Origin: a candidate division WOR-1 bacterium RIFOXYB2_FULL_36_35
GTDB lineage: Bacteria > Margulisbacteria > WOR-1 > XYC2-FULL-46-14 > XYC2-FULL-37-10
Direction of reading: 5' to 3'
Length of the DNA: 64,000 bases
Assembly (NCBI GenBank): GCA_001771505.1
Contig: MEUA01000017.1
Span: 21,467-85,466, forward strand
In this document: one piece after another, positions 26,767-35,692 of the stretch
Layout: each line of letters opens with the position of its first letter
Numbering within the stretch: the first letter of the stretch is position 1
Made by a program: the position numbers and the translations under genes
The notes under the pieces: model-generated
Told to the model about the DNA's origin: nothing
What the model saw: the letters and a program-made list of their open reading frames with translations, nothing else
The model's database searches: none

Positions 26767-26878
26767 GTTAATGTTAAAAAAGTTGTCTGAATTTGTTGGG
26801 CGTCTCTTATGGCTTGATTGTTTGTATGCTATAATATTTTTGAGTTTAATTGATAGCTATAGGCTATTAGCTATACAA

Positions 26879-26951
26879 GCGGGAGTAGCTCAGTTGGTAG
26901 AGCGCAACCTTGCCAAGGTTGAGGTCGCGAGTTCGAGACTCGTCTCCCGCT
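26879..26951 (+). tRNA. tRNA-Gly (anticodon GCC)
   Basis: 73 nt. Acceptor GCGGGAG (26879-26885) with CTCCCGC (26944-26950), D-arm AGCTCAGTTGGTAGAGC, anticodon stem CAACC-TTGCCAA-GGTTG, T-arm GCGAGTTCGAGACTCGT. No encoded CCA. A T-rich run follows. Confidence 0.95.
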
Positions 26952-26962
26952 TTTATTTCCTC

Positions 26963-26990
26963 TGAAATTCCACGATTTTTCTCTCGAAGA
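26963..26990 (+). promoter_or_regulatory. sigma-28-like promoter of the 27014 gene
   Basis: TGAAATTC (26963-26970), 12 bases, CTCGAAGA (26983-26990). The -10 part is weak; support comes mainly from exact spacing and gene context. Confidence 0.4.
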
Positions 26991-27013
26991 ATAAATATAG
27001 AGGTTATGCAAAA

Positions 27014-28168
27014 TTGATTTTTAAAAAGTTAGTCTCATTTTCAATGAATTCTACGGTGGATAAAGAAGCTGCCAGTTCTCTGCTGATTAAATTTGAACGA
27101 TTGGATACATCTTCACCCACAGCTGTCGATAGATTTATTCAAGATGTACAAAGAGTTGGCTTTCCTTTTACGAATACAGTGCTTAAAAAAGTCCTTTTAA
27201 ATAGTAATGTAGGAGATTCAGAACATCCTTTTAGAAAATTATTAAGAAGTCAGATTACTCAGTCTTCGGCGGCATCAGGACTATCTGATGATAGATTATT
27301 GAGGTGGGATGATAATGTTGCCGCAGAATTTAGATCTATTTTCCCGCCGGATGAATTTGAAGTTGTGTATCACAAAGTTTTATTTTTTGAAGAGTATGCT
27401 TTAAATGGTCGAGGTATGCCTACAAGAGATTCAAATGACTGGTATAAGATAATTTTTGAAAAAATTATAGAAAAGAAACTTAAAGCTGAGGGATATGTTT
27501 TATTGCTTAAAAAATTGCTTGCAGTTGCCATGCAAAAAGGTAAAGAGGCCCAATTTTTGAATGTTGTTCGGAGATTGTTTCATCCTATGATTTGTGCTCA
27601 AGTTGAAAGCGCTCTCTATCAAATTCTGAAAACTCTCCCTTCGCGGGAAGAGGTCGAAGCTCAACGGGCTAGAGACCTTGCTACAGTCTTAGCAGAAGCT
27701 AGAAATACATTGGAGAGAGACCGTGGGAGAGGTGGTGAATTATATATATCAGCAGGAACTACTACTGATAGTATAATAAATTTAGCGCGACAGTCACTTG
27801 AATTTGACGGATGGACATTCCTTAGAATTGAAGATGGTGGGAGAGAGGGAAGGTTTTTAATAATGAGACCTTCTACTCAAGCAATAAGAGAACTAATAGA
27901 ATGGCGAGAAGAAGAACTTTATAGAAGGATAGATATGGAGATTAAAGCTAAAAATCGTGTTCCTAGGCCCGGGGATTCGGTAATTGATTTTTTGCCTGGT
28001 TTTTGGGAGGTTCGTGTAGGCGTTCTGGATTATAGCAATGAAATGATTGAGACTGTAATACAAAAGTTGAAAAGAGACTCTTTTTATAGGTTTTTGGATT
28101 TCGAAATTGATGAGGGAGTTGAGTATATGCAATATAAGTTTTTGATAATTAAAAAGCCTAGCTTTTGA
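27014..28168 (+). CDS. unknown protein with N-terminal VSF...GFPFT domain, putative sigma-28-like regulon
   Basis: 384 residues starting at a TTG; AGAGG lies ten bases before it and the N-terminus then aligns with the 31635 product (IFKKLVSFSMNSTVDKEA against FKRKVVSFNLSKSVSRED, then QRVGFPFTNTVLKKVLLN against QNFGFPLIRTRLIQAVNN). The shared domain covers about residues 1-70. The rest is helical, with a basic stretch and a duplicated-looking C-terminus (EFDGWTFLRIEDGGREGRFLIMRP and KRDSFYRFLDFEIDEGVEYMQYKFLIIKKP). No known family. Confidence 0.75.
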   Translation: MIFKKLVSFSMNSTVDKEAASSLLIKFERLDTSSPTAVDRFIQDVQRVGFPFTNTVLKKVLLNSNVGDSEHPFRKLLRSQITQSSAASGLSDDRLLRWDDNVAAEFRSIFPPDEFEVVYHKVLFFEEYALNGRGMPTRDSNDWYKIIFEKIIEKKLKAEGYVLLLKKLLAVAMQKGKEAQFLNVVRRLFHPMICAQVESALYQILKTLPSREEVEAQRARDLATVLAEARNTLERDRGRGGELYISAGTTTDSIINLARQSLEFDGWTFLRIEDGGREGRFLIMRPSTQAIRELIEWREEELYRRIDMEIKAKNRVPRPGDSVIDFLPGFWEVRVGVLDYSNEMIETVIQKLKRDSFYRFLDFEIDEGVEYMQYKFLIIKKPSF

Positions 28169-28285
28169 TGCTGTCATGTTTTTGTCGAAGAACCCTGCGA
28201 CTGAACCCTGATTATCATAGTTGGGGCGGTTTTCTAAGATTTAAAGGTGAATTTTGCAACAGTCCCCTTAAATAACTTCTATCTC

Positions 28286-28376
28286 GGGCTTGTTGTGTAA
28301 TGACAGTTTTTGCAATTTGTCATCCCCGCGAAAGCGGGGATCCATCTTAACCCCGATTAGGATAATCGTGGTTAAA
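28286..28376. mobile_element. MITE-like element (inverted orientation)
   Basis: GGGCTTGTTGTGTAATG terminus, gacagtttttgcaatttgtc, ATCCCCGCGAAAGCGGGGAT and the AACCCCGATTAG palindrome: the element of 5284-5437 in reverse, ending at the flavodiiron gene. A separate terminus-like CAACAGTCCCC at 28257-28267 precedes it. The 28169-28371 gap holds no gene. Confidence 0.7.
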
Positions 28377-29556
28377 TAACTTGTATTTCTTTATGCTTGG
28401 TCTCTATCTTTGAGATCAAATCATCCAGCATTCCAAAATCTTCTTTTTTAGGAATCCCTTTTATAATGACCGGATCTATTATTTCAACTTTTAAATTATT
28501 AACCATCCCTTTTAACTGGTCGACCATTCTTCCCCCCCACCCGTAAGAGCCGATAATAGATATAAATTTGGTTTTGGGTCTTAATGCGTTGACTAAATAT
28601 GTCGCGTAAATTGCCAGGGGATGGGGGCCTGCTAAAACCGTAGGTGAACCTATGATAATGGTTGTGGCATCAACAAGCGCCATCGCAAGCTCTCCCAAAT
28701 CCATCTTTGCAAGATCAAAGGGTTTTGCTCTTATCCCTCTTTTTTCAAGATTTTCGGTCAGATAATCTGCCATTATCGATGTACTCCCATGCATTGAAAC
28801 ATAAGGGATAACTACTTCATTTTTTGTTGTGTCGGAAATCCAGTCTTTATAGGCATCGATTATAAATGAAGGCTTTGTATATACAGGCCCATGGCTTGGG
28901 CATATCATCTCTATTTCCAGATCCTTAATCTTTTCCAGGTTGTTTTTTATATTGGTTCTAAAAGGCATCATAATTTCTGCATAATATCTTTTTGCTGAAT
29001 TATATACATGTTTTTCGTCGTTTATGAATATATCTCCTATCCCTATGTGTGAACCAAAAAAATCACAAGAAAACAGAATTTTATCTTCTTTTATATATGT
29101 AGACATGGTTTCCGGCCAGTGTACCCAAGGAATATAAATAAACTCTAATGTTTTTCCTCCGATAGAAATTGTCTCTCTGTCATTTATCGCAATAAATTTT
29201 TCTTCAGGAATAGATAGATGGTCAATTAACATAACCTTGCATTTTGGATTTGTTACAACTTTTGCCTCTTTATAAATTTCTAGGATTGTCGGAATAGATC
29301 CTGAATGGTCCTGTTCACAGTGATGAGAGACGATATAATCGATGTGGTCTATTTTTAGTTTTTTTAAATTTTCTATTAAGATTTTTTCTTTTGAAGGATC
29401 GACAGTATCTAAAAGGGCTGTTTTTTCACTCCCTTTTATAAGATAAGCGTTATAGCTTGTCCCGTCGGGGAGGGGGATTAATTCATCAAAAAGCCCTCTT
29501 TCGGAATCGGGAGCTCCTACATAATGTATATCTTTTTTTATTTCTTGTTCTTTCAT
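28372..29556 (-). CDS. flavodiiron protein (A-type flavoprotein, O2/NO reductase)
   Basis: 394 residues: N-terminal metallo-beta-lactamase-like di-iron domain with HHCEQDHSG (ligands His, Glu, Asp, His), then a C-terminal flavodoxin domain (about 250-394, VSMHGSTSIMADYL phosphate loop, IIGSPTVLAGPHPLA, GSYGWGGRMV). Flavodiiron proteins reduce O2 to water or NO to N2O in the cytoplasm of anaerobes. The rubredoxin gene directly upstream (2-base gap) is the expected electron donor. Confidence 0.95.
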   Translation of the reverse strand: MKEQEIKKDIHYVGAPDSERGLFDELIPLPDGTSYNAYLIKGSEKTALLDTVDPSKEKILIENLKKLKIDHIDYIVSHHCEQDHSGSIPTILEIYKEAKVVTNPKCKVMLIDHLSIPEEKFIAINDRETISIGGKTLEFIYIPWVHWPETMSTYIKEDKILFSCDFFGSHIGIGDIFINDEKHVYNSAKRYYAEIMMPFRTNIKNNLEKIKDLEIEMICPSHGPVYTKPSFIIDAYKDWISDTTKNEVVIPYVSMHGSTSIMADYLTENLEKRGIRAKPFDLAKMDLGELAMALVDATTIIIGSPTVLAGPHPLAIYATYLVNALRPKTKFISIIGSYGWGGRMVDQLKGMVNNLKVEIIDPVIIKGIPKKEDFGMLDDLISKIETKHKEIQVI

Positions 29557-29558
29557 CT

Positions 29559-29720
29559 CTATATCACCTTTTCAAATTGAGATTTATCCGCTCCGCAAAC
29601 TGGACATACCCACGTATCCGGAATCTGCTCAAAAGCGGTTCTTGGGGATATCCCACCATCAGGATCTCCTTTTTCAGGGTCATAAACATATCCGCAAACT
29701 TTACAAACATACTTATCCAT
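29559..29720 (-). CDS. rubredoxin
   Basis: 53 residues, too short for routine ORF calling. The protein has [10 protein letters not shown] (residues 6-15) and CPVCGADKS (residues 39-47): two CxxCG knuckles that hold one iron, plus GDPDGGI and the core aromatic W37. AGGGGTGAT ribosome binding site lies before the ATG. It is co-transcribed with the flavodiiron protein and should pass electrons to it for oxygen or NO detoxification. Confidence 0.95.
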   Translation of the reverse strand: MDKYVCKVCGYVYDPEKGDPDGGISPRTAFEQIPDTWVCPVCGADKSQFEKVI

Positions 29721-29812
29721 TTAAATCACCCCTATATTAAATAGTTTACAGTATTAAATTGGTTTTTTAAATATCTTTTTTCGTCACGCTATGATCTTTT
29801 TGGGAGGATAAT

Positions 29813-31537
29813 TTATCTTTTTTGATAAAGTTTCTTCATCAGTTTATTTATGGTAAGTGTGTTTATAACATCTTTTTTTTCTATCCATCCCCGCCTCGCC
29901 ATCGAAACTCCAAACTTCATATTTTCAAGAGAAAAAGTTGCATGGGAATCTGTATTTATTGCGAATAAAATCCCCATCTCCTTTGCCATTTTGATATGCG
30001 TATCTTTTAAATCAAGCCTTTTGGGATGGGCATTTATCTCCATAAAAGTTCCCGTATCAGCGGCCGCTTTTAACATCTCTTCTACATTAACATTGTAAGG
30101 TTCTCTTTCGTTGATAAGGCGTCCCGTGGGGTGGGCCAGAATGTTTACATATCTGTTCTGCATGGCTTTTATAATCCTCTTTGTCATTTTATCCTGCGGC
30201 ATTTTAAAGACGGAATGGACAGCGGCCAAAACGACATCACACTCTTTAAGTATCTCGTCTTTAAAATCAAGATATCCATCAGGAAGGATGTCTACTTCAA
30301 CCCCCTTTAATACTTTTAATCCTTTAATCCTTGCATTTATCTTGTCAATTTCTTTAAAAGCTTTTAAAATTTCTCTTTCTGTTTGTCCGTGGGCTATTCT
30401 TTGTGATTTTGAATGGTCGGTAATTGCAATATATAAATAACCGAGTTTTTTGGCGTATTCTGCCATCTCTTCTATGGGGTTTTTTCCGTCGGAATGTTTG
30501 GAATGCATCTGCAGATCGCCTTTTATATCGAATAACTCGATCAGCCTCGGGATCTTTTTGTCTTTTGCTATTTCAAGCTCATCTTCTCCCGCCCGCAGTT
30601 CAGGAGGAATATAGTTAAGTCCCAACGCCTCAAAGAGTTCTTCCTCGGTTCTTCCCGCAATCTTTTTGTCTTTTTTAAAGAGGCCATACTCTGAAACCTT
30701 GAGTCCTTTTTTTATTGCAAGCTCCCGTATTTTTATATTGTGCTGTTTATTCCCCGTAAAATAGTGGAGGGCGGATCCGAATTCATCGGGCTTTAAAACC
30801 CGCAGATCAGCCTGCATGTCATTGTTTAAAATTACGGATGATTTTGTCTCTCCTTTTGCCAGAATTCTTTTTACTTGCGCAAGTTTTGTAAAATAATCCA
30901 TCACTGCTTTGGGTCTCTCCGAAATTACGAGAATATCTATATCTCCGATTGTCTCTTCCCTTCGCCTGAGAGAGCCTGCAACTGTAAGCTTTTTTATCTC
31001 TTTTAAGTTTGCAAGCTGTAAGGTAAGCGTTTGTGCGAGTTCATCCGCGTCTGAAATCAAAAAACGGCCATGGCTCCTCTTTTTAAGTTCTATCCCTTTT
31101 TTAATATTCTCTTGTTTTTTCTCTTTAAATCCCGGCAAATCTTTCAGAAAACCTTTTTTGATCGCACGTTCAAGATCGTCCATGGAATTAATCTTGAGCT
31201 CTTTGTGAAGTTTCATTGCTGTTTTTGGTCCCATACCGGGGATGTTAATGAGAGCAAGAAATCCTTTGGGAAATTCTTTCAATAAGTCCTGATGTTTTTT
31301 AACTTTCTTATGTTTTATATACTCTTCAATTTTATGCGCAATCGATTCTCCTACACCTTCCAGTTCTTTTAGACCTTTTAATCCTTGTTTTTTGTAGATT
31401 TCATCAAGATGGTGGGGGAGGTTCTCAATATTTCGCGCGGCGTTTTGATACGCGTGGATCTTAAAACGATTCTCCTCTTTTAACTCAAGAAGTTCAGCGA
31501 TTTCCCAAAATATTTTGGCAATTTCGTTGTTTTGCAT
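29813..31537 (-). CDS. polX: DNA polymerase/3'-5' exonuclease PolX
   Basis: 574 residues, full length for bacterial PolX, which fills short gaps in base excision repair. Order: helix-hairpin-helix N-terminus (IAKIFWEIAELLELK, residues 4-18), HhH motif INIPGMGPKTAMKLHKEL, nucleotidyltransferase core with GSLRRREETIGDIDILV (catalytic Asp pair), and a C-terminal PHP domain starting LQMHSKHSDGKNPIEEM with AITDHS, LAHPTG and AINTDSHA metal motifs. It stands alone on the minus strand. Confidence 0.95.
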   Translation of the reverse strand: MQNNEIAKIFWEIAELLELKEENRFKIHAYQNAARNIENLPHHLDEIYKKQGLKGLKELEGVGESIAHKIEEYIKHKKVKKHQDLLKEFPKGFLALINIPGMGPKTAMKLHKELKINSMDDLERAIKKGFLKDLPGFKEKKQENIKKGIELKKRSHGRFLISDADELAQTLTLQLANLKEIKKLTVAGSLRRREETIGDIDILVISERPKAVMDYFTKLAQVKRILAKGETKSSVILNNDMQADLRVLKPDEFGSALHYFTGNKQHNIKIRELAIKKGLKVSEYGLFKKDKKIAGRTEEELFEALGLNYIPPELRAGEDELEIAKDKKIPRLIELFDIKGDLQMHSKHSDGKNPIEEMAEYAKKLGYLYIAITDHSKSQRIAHGQTEREILKAFKEIDKINARIKGLKVLKGVEVDILPDGYLDFKDEILKECDVVLAAVHSVFKMPQDKMTKRIIKAMQNRYVNILAHPTGRLINEREPYNVNVEEMLKAAADTGTFMEINAHPKRLDLKDTHIKMAKEMGILFAINTDSHATFSLENMKFGVSMARRGWIEKKDVINTLTINKLMKKLYQKR

Positions 31538-31581
31538 ATATTCTGCTTAAAATATTAGCATAAATTTGGATAAAAAAAGTG

Positions 31582-31609
31582 TGAAATATATTAAAAATTT
31601 GTTCGAAAT
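31582..31609 (+). promoter_or_regulatory. sigma-28-like promoter of the 31635 gene
   Basis: TGAAATAT (31582-31589), 12 bases, TTCGAAAT (31602-31609). Confidence 0.45.
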
Positions 31610-31634
31610 AAAACTATAGGAGTGAGATTAAAAA

Positions 31635-32507
31635 ATGTTTAAAAGAAAAGTTGTTTCGTTTAATTTATCAAAAAGTGTTTCTCGTGAAGATTTACGAACA
31701 TTATTGGCAGATGTGAAGAGGGAACAGGCAAATCCATCTGATGGATTAATAAGCAGACTGCAAAATTTCGGTTTTCCTCTTATAAGAACTCGCCTTATTC
31801 AAGCAGTTAATAATGGATCTATTGAATCTATATTGAAAGGTCAGTTGCCAAGAGAGGCATCAGCAGTAAATCAGGGTACAGTAAGTGGAACAGCGAGCGC
31901 CCAGCCTGTATCTGCTGTAGCTGGCAGTTTGCCTAAGATTGAAACTCCGCAGATATGGTTTTTGATTCAAACTAGAGATATGGAGAGTTTTGATAGCTCT
32001 GCTTTAAATCATTTAAAGGCTTTTTTAAGGTGTTCTACTTTTAGCACAGATATGGAATTATTAAGATTTTATTTGCCTGATAGAGTAACAGGGCAGGTTG
32101 AAAGAATTGATATATCATCATCAGATCCTTCCCAAGAAACTTCTATATTGCTTTCTGTTGACTCTCTTTTTTCAATATATCTTACTTCAACCCGTTTTTC
32201 CAAGAGAATTGTTGTTCCTGTTCTTTCTTCTAATTTGCTGGCTGAATTTGGAACTAGACTTGCAATGTTTACCTCTCAACTTCCTGAAGGGACAATTTGT
32301 GCTCCTTTGATGTTTAGAAACTGTGTAGGAATTCCTCCAGAAATTTCAAGACTTCGAGATCTTAGGGTGGATCCTAACAAGGGTGGAAAAAGTTTAATAG
32401 GTAGCGGAGATATGGATACTAAGATGTCTAATGTGGTTAAGGAGCTTAGAAGAATAACTGATCGTTGGTCTGAACCTGTGCAGTCGTATAGCTTTGAAGA
32501 TATTTAA
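31635..32507 (+). CDS. unknown protein with N-terminal VSF...GFP domain, putative sigma-28-like regulon
   Basis: 290 residues; AGGAGTGAG before ATG. N-terminal about 65 residues match the 27014 product; then a Ser/Ala/Gly/Thr-rich linker (about 75-105) and an unrelated C-terminal domain of mixed alpha/beta type. The layout (shared N-terminal module, low-complexity linker, variable C-terminal domain) is what one expects of modular secreted or targeted proteins, with the N-terminal module as the targeting part; this is inference. No membrane segment or Sec signal. Confidence 0.78.
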   Translation: MFKRKVVSFNLSKSVSREDLRTLLADVKREQANPSDGLISRLQNFGFPLIRTRLIQAVNNGSIESILKGQLPREASAVNQGTVSGTASAQPVSAVAGSLPKIETPQIWFLIQTRDMESFDSSALNHLKAFLRCSTFSTDMELLRFYLPDRVTGQVERIDISSSDPSQETSILLSVDSLFSIYLTSTRFSKRIVVPVLSSNLLAEFGTRLAMFTSQLPEGTICAPLMFRNCVGIPPEISRLRDLRVDPNKGGKSLIGSGDMDTKMSNVVKELRRITDRWSEPVQSYSFEDI

Positions 32508-32530
32508 GAGATGGAAAAGGAAATAAGAAA

Positions 32531-33043
32531 TCAAAAAGTGCTTATTTTTCTAAGTATTTTTTCTCCGAATAATGTGGCGCTTTGTGGCCCATCGGCTGTT
32601 ATAATGTTTCCGTCTTTTTCTACTCCTCTCCCTGTATAAATTGCTCCTTTGCTCTTTATAAGATCGGCAACACCTGAAAAAGATGTCACCTTTTTATTTT
32701 TCAAAATTCCTGCCGTTGCCAAAATTCCTACGGCCGCGCAAATTGCTCCTAAGACCTTATTCTTTTCCAGAGCCTCTTTTACGATTTTGTGCGCTTCCTG
32801 ATTGTCAAAAAGATTGTATGATCCAGGGCCGCCGACAAATATTACAGCGTCGTATTCCGCGACATTTAAACTTTGTAAATTTATATCTACGTTCGTCTCC
32901 ATTCCGAGTTTTCCTATAGCTTGACCTGTTTCTGTTGAAGCGGTAATTACTTTAATGCCATTGTTTGTTAATACTTCTTTAGGGTTTTTGTATTCTTCGT
33001 CTCTAAATCCTTGTTTTGCTATAATTATAACTGCTTGTTTCAT
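32531..33043 (-). CDS. DJ-1/PfpI family protein
   Basis: 170 residues from the ATG at 33043, two bases after the stop of the upstream gene; a longer in-frame extension would overlap that gene. Features: N-terminal KQAVIIIAKQGFRDEEY (conserved Glu), AVIFVGGPGSYNLF, and the nucleophile elbow GAICAAVGILA with the reactive Cys. The family includes deglycase/protease-like and stress proteins; the exact reaction cannot be told by eye. Confidence 0.88.
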   Translation of the reverse strand: MKQAVIIIAKQGFRDEEYKNPKEVLTNNGIKVITASTETGQAIGKLGMETNVDINLQSLNVAEYDAVIFVGGPGSYNLFDNQEAHKIVKEALEKNKVLGAICAAVGILATAGILKNKKVTSFSGVADLIKSKGAIYTGRGVEKDGNIITADGPQSATLFGEKILRKISTF

Positions 33044-33045
33044 GG

Positions 33046-33339
33046 TTAATCTGTCTCTTCCTGATATTTTTGTTTGTGATTTAAGTTTGCTAAAGGAGTT
33101 TTGTTGTTTATTTTTGTAGCGTCCCATACATTATATGCCCAAAATAGAATGATAAATATAATTGCAATACCAAATGCGATAAGAAAAACTTCACCGGAAA
33201 AAGCCAGAGTTACATATAGAAGGGTAGGGATACCAAAATAAAAGGTCAACATGAATTTGAGCCCTTTTTCTGTCTCCCCCTTTAATATTTGCCCTGAACC
33301 TACAAAAAAAGCCGAAAAAAATCCTAATGCGAGTTTCAT
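33046..33339 (-). CDS. small membrane protein, unknown
   Basis: 97 residues with two or three membrane helices (about 3-20 weak, 30-50, 52-72) and a soluble polar C-terminus. The start KLALGFFSAFFVGSGQILKGETEKGLKFM resembles the short N-terminal part of small TM2-like or DUF5683-like proteins (GxGQxxxGxxxKG pattern), frequent in diderms. Upstream of and probably co-transcribed with the DJ-1 gene. Confidence 0.72.
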   Translation of the reverse strand: MKLALGFFSAFFVGSGQILKGETEKGLKFMLTFYFGIPTLLYVTLAFSGEVFLIAFGIAIIFIILFWAYNVWDATKINNKTPLANLNHKQKYQEETD

Positions 33340-33450
33340 TGTTTTGAATTAGATTATACCTTATTCACGGCGTCTTGACAAAACGTTTTAGTGTGTGTTA
33401 GCCTTTATACCTGATCTAATAATCTGGATTTGAATATTTAGGAGGATAAT

Positions 33451-34869
33451 ATGGCAAAAAATTTAATGATAAGGGGTCTTACTCTTTTAATTTTAATTTT
33501 GTTAATCTCTGGTTCTTGTTATGCGGAGGTAAAGTTTAAAGATCTTCCTGCCGATCATTGGGCGGCAAGTTCTGTTTATGATTTAGTCCGTTTAGGTGTA
33601 ACGAGTGGTTACCCTGACGGTACTTTTCGCGGGAAAAACAATATTACAAGATATGAAACGGCAATTCTTATCGCCAAGCTTGCGGAGAAACTTCCGGAGA
33701 TGGATGTTACAAGCATTCAATCTGAATTAAACAGCCTCAAAAATGAAATAGCAAAGGTTCGTAAAGGTGGGAGTATTCCAATTACAGGTGAGTATGAAAT
33801 GTTTTCCAAAGTGTCAAATCTTTTGGCAACCGGAGGAGTCAACGGCCGCGGGCCAATTATGGTTTATCGTTTAAAAACCAATATTGATTATGATCTCAAC
33901 GATTCAACCAATTTAAAGGTTGGGTTTGATACCATGGATTCCGGGTTTGACGGAACTACCAGAGATTTGGCAAAAGAGATTATTGATGTTGTTGGGACGG
34001 TCAAAATTGATCCTGTAGATACAATCCTTTCTGATTTTGGTCTTGAAAATAATCTTGATTTGACATTTGCAATGGGGCCTGGGAATATTCGGCACGTTGA
34101 TTCTACCGGTTTTATCCCTTCTGAAACCGGATATACATATTTGAGGCCGGATTCCGGGGTGTATGTGGGGACAAATTTGTTGGGATTTGATGTTTTAGGT
34201 GGGTATAAACAGGCGTTAAAAACCAATGCCGGAGCTTCTTTAACCAGCGATTTTACAGGATCTATTGCTTATAATTTGACAGGTGTTCCATTATTAGAAG
34301 TACTTAAGGTCAAAGCCAGCGGAGATTATCTCCAAAAGCATGGAACTGAAGGCGTAGAGACAAGAGGGATAATTGATCTTGCTACTTCTATTTCAGATAA
34401 TATTGGTATAAAAACAAAATTGGGGCTTACTTCTACAGATTCTAAAGGATGGATGGTGGGGGGAGAATTGTCAGTTGCTAATGTTTTAAATAGTGGAACC
34501 AATGTGGTGTTCAAAGGATCAAAAGTGGGGGCTTTATTTATACCCAGCTCTTTTGCTGCTGAAGTTTTTGATGCTGCCGGATTTGATTTCTTTAACAGAC
34601 CATTAGAATCTTCTACTGTTAACTTTGGTGGTTTGGTTTCTCAAAAATTGGGGGATAAGCTTGAATTTCAAGGTAAAGGCGATTTAAGACTCTCTCCTGA
34701 TTATGGGTATGGATCAGACAAAGCTAAGTCCAGGGCCACAGGTCAGGTCGGTTTTGCATACGAAATAGCGCCGCTAACTACCCTAGATACTTTTTATCGC
34801 GTTGAGCAAGATCCTACAGTCGGAGAGACTACAGATCTAGCTGCTATGGGGTTAATTTATAAGTTTTAG
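33451..34869 (+). CDS. SLH-domain outer-membrane porin
   Basis: 472 residues: signal peptide (about 1-25, ending SGSCYAE), one SLH domain (FKDLPADHWAASSVYDLVRLGVTSGYPDGTF, about 27-80), a short coiled coil (about 85-105), then a beta-barrel region of alternating strands ending in YKF (C-terminal aromatic typical of outer-membrane proteins). This SLH-plus-barrel type anchors the outer membrane to peptidoglycan-linked polymer in Cyanobacteria, Negativicutes and related diderms. Cysteine at the signal end is followed by AE, so Sec rather than lipoprotein cleavage seems likelier. TTGACA at 33375 and AGGAGG support the start. Confidence 0.9.
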   Translation: MAKNLMIRGLTLLILILLISGSCYAEVKFKDLPADHWAASSVYDLVRLGVTSGYPDGTFRGKNNITRYETAILIAKLAEKLPEMDVTSIQSELNSLKNEIAKVRKGGSIPITGEYEMFSKVSNLLATGGVNGRGPIMVYRLKTNIDYDLNDSTNLKVGFDTMDSGFDGTTRDLAKEIIDVVGTVKIDPVDTILSDFGLENNLDLTFAMGPGNIRHVDSTGFIPSETGYTYLRPDSGVYVGTNLLGFDVLGGYKQALKTNAGASLTSDFTGSIAYNLTGVPLLEVLKVKASGDYLQKHGTEGVETRGIIDLATSISDNIGIKTKLGLTSTDSKGWMVGGELSVANVLNSGTNVVFKGSKVGALFIPSSFAAEVFDAAGFDFFNRPLESSTVNFGGLVSQKLGDKLEFQGKGDLRLSPDYGYGSDKAKSRATGQVGFAYEIAPLTTLDTFYRVEQDPTVGETTDLAAMGLIYKF

Positions 34870-34892
34870 ACGGTTTTGATAAACTGTAATTT

Positions 34893-34970
34893 TAAGGCTT
34901 TCGCACCCTTCGACAAAGCTTGCCCTGAGTTTATCGAAGGGCTCAGGGTGACATTTCGCAAAATCTAAAC
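34893..34970. repeat. ccctTCGA hairpin repeat, inverse of part of the 12141 element
   Basis: ggctttcgcacccttcgacaaagcttgccctgagtttatcgaagggctcagggtgacat is the reverse complement of the inside of the 12141-12254 element, followed by weak sequence to 35036. The hairpin may end SLH-porin transcription. Confidence 0.7.
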
Positions 34971-35036
34971 CGATTATAGATATTAATCGGCCTTAACGCT
35001 AAAATTTGTTGTTATCTACCTTTAAAAATTTTTGAT

Positions 35037-35540
35037 GTGAATTACAATATTATAAAATTAAAAATTTTAGATTCAACACAAGATGAAGCCAAACGCAAAG
35101 CCTTTAAAGTGGATGAGGGGACTGTGGTTTGGGCTGAAAAACAGACTATGGGGAGGGGTAAACCTGGAAATAAGTGGTATTCTCCTAGTGGGGGGCTTTA
35201 TTTTTCACTTATTTTAAAACCTACAAAACCTGTTAAAGATATTTTATTTATTACTAAACTTGTAGCGGATGTTGTTGTTGATCTTCTTTCCAAATATAAT
35301 ATTACAGCTGAGATTAAATTGCCTAACGATGTTTTTGTGGCAAATATGAAAATTTGCGGTATTTTGACGGAAAAAACAAAAGAGGGGCTTATCATAGGAG
35401 TTGGCATTAACTTAAATATTTTAAGTTTTCCAGAGGGGTTTCTTGCAACTTCGGTTACATTGTTGACAGGTAAAGAGATAGATCCGGAAATTTTTTTAAA
35501 CCAATTTTTAGAGCTTTTTGATTTAGCCTACTGTCATTAA
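35037..35540 (+). CDS. birA: minimal biotin-[acetyl-CoA carboxylase] ligase (BirA catalytic domain)
   Basis: 167 residues from a GTG at 35037 (ATG at 35035 is out of frame). Motifs: LDSTQDEAKR, EKQTMGRGKPGNKWYSPSGGLYFSLIL (biotinyl-AMP loop), LPNDVFVANMKICGIL (catalytic Lys region), GVGINLN. It lacks both the N-terminal HTH of regulatory BirA and most of the C-terminal SH3-like domain (usual group I enzymes are about 230-250 residues), so it cannot be a repressor. It attaches biotin to carboxylases. Confidence 0.85.
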   Translation: MNYNIIKLKILDSTQDEAKRKAFKVDEGTVVWAEKQTMGRGKPGNKWYSPSGGLYFSLILKPTKPVKDILFITKLVADVVVDLLSKYNITAEIKLPNDVFVANMKICGILTEKTKEGLIIGVGINLNILSFPEGFLATSVTLLTGKEIDPEIFLNQFLELFDLAYCH

Positions 35541-35616
35541 CCCCGATTATTCATACCGTAAGTAATGTTTGACAATTTGTTGGTTATTGATTCTGGGGTG
35601 AATAATCGGGGTTAAT
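35538..35616. repeat. long-form palindromic repeat (inverted copy)
   Basis: TTAACCCCGATTATTCATACC ... aatgtttgacaatttgttggttattgattctgg ... GTGAATAATCGGGGTTAA, the inverse of 25857-25936. Confidence 0.82.
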
Positions 35617-35692
35617 AAACTTTTTCTTGACATATTGACACAATATGTTAATTTATAAATTAAATGCTGATTTGTAAAAAAATAATTTGTCT

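Noticed and set aside
26602..26876. CRISPR array
   Set aside because: Repeat unit is seven bases with no spacers; the dispersed palindromes are kilobases apart. No cas genes seen.
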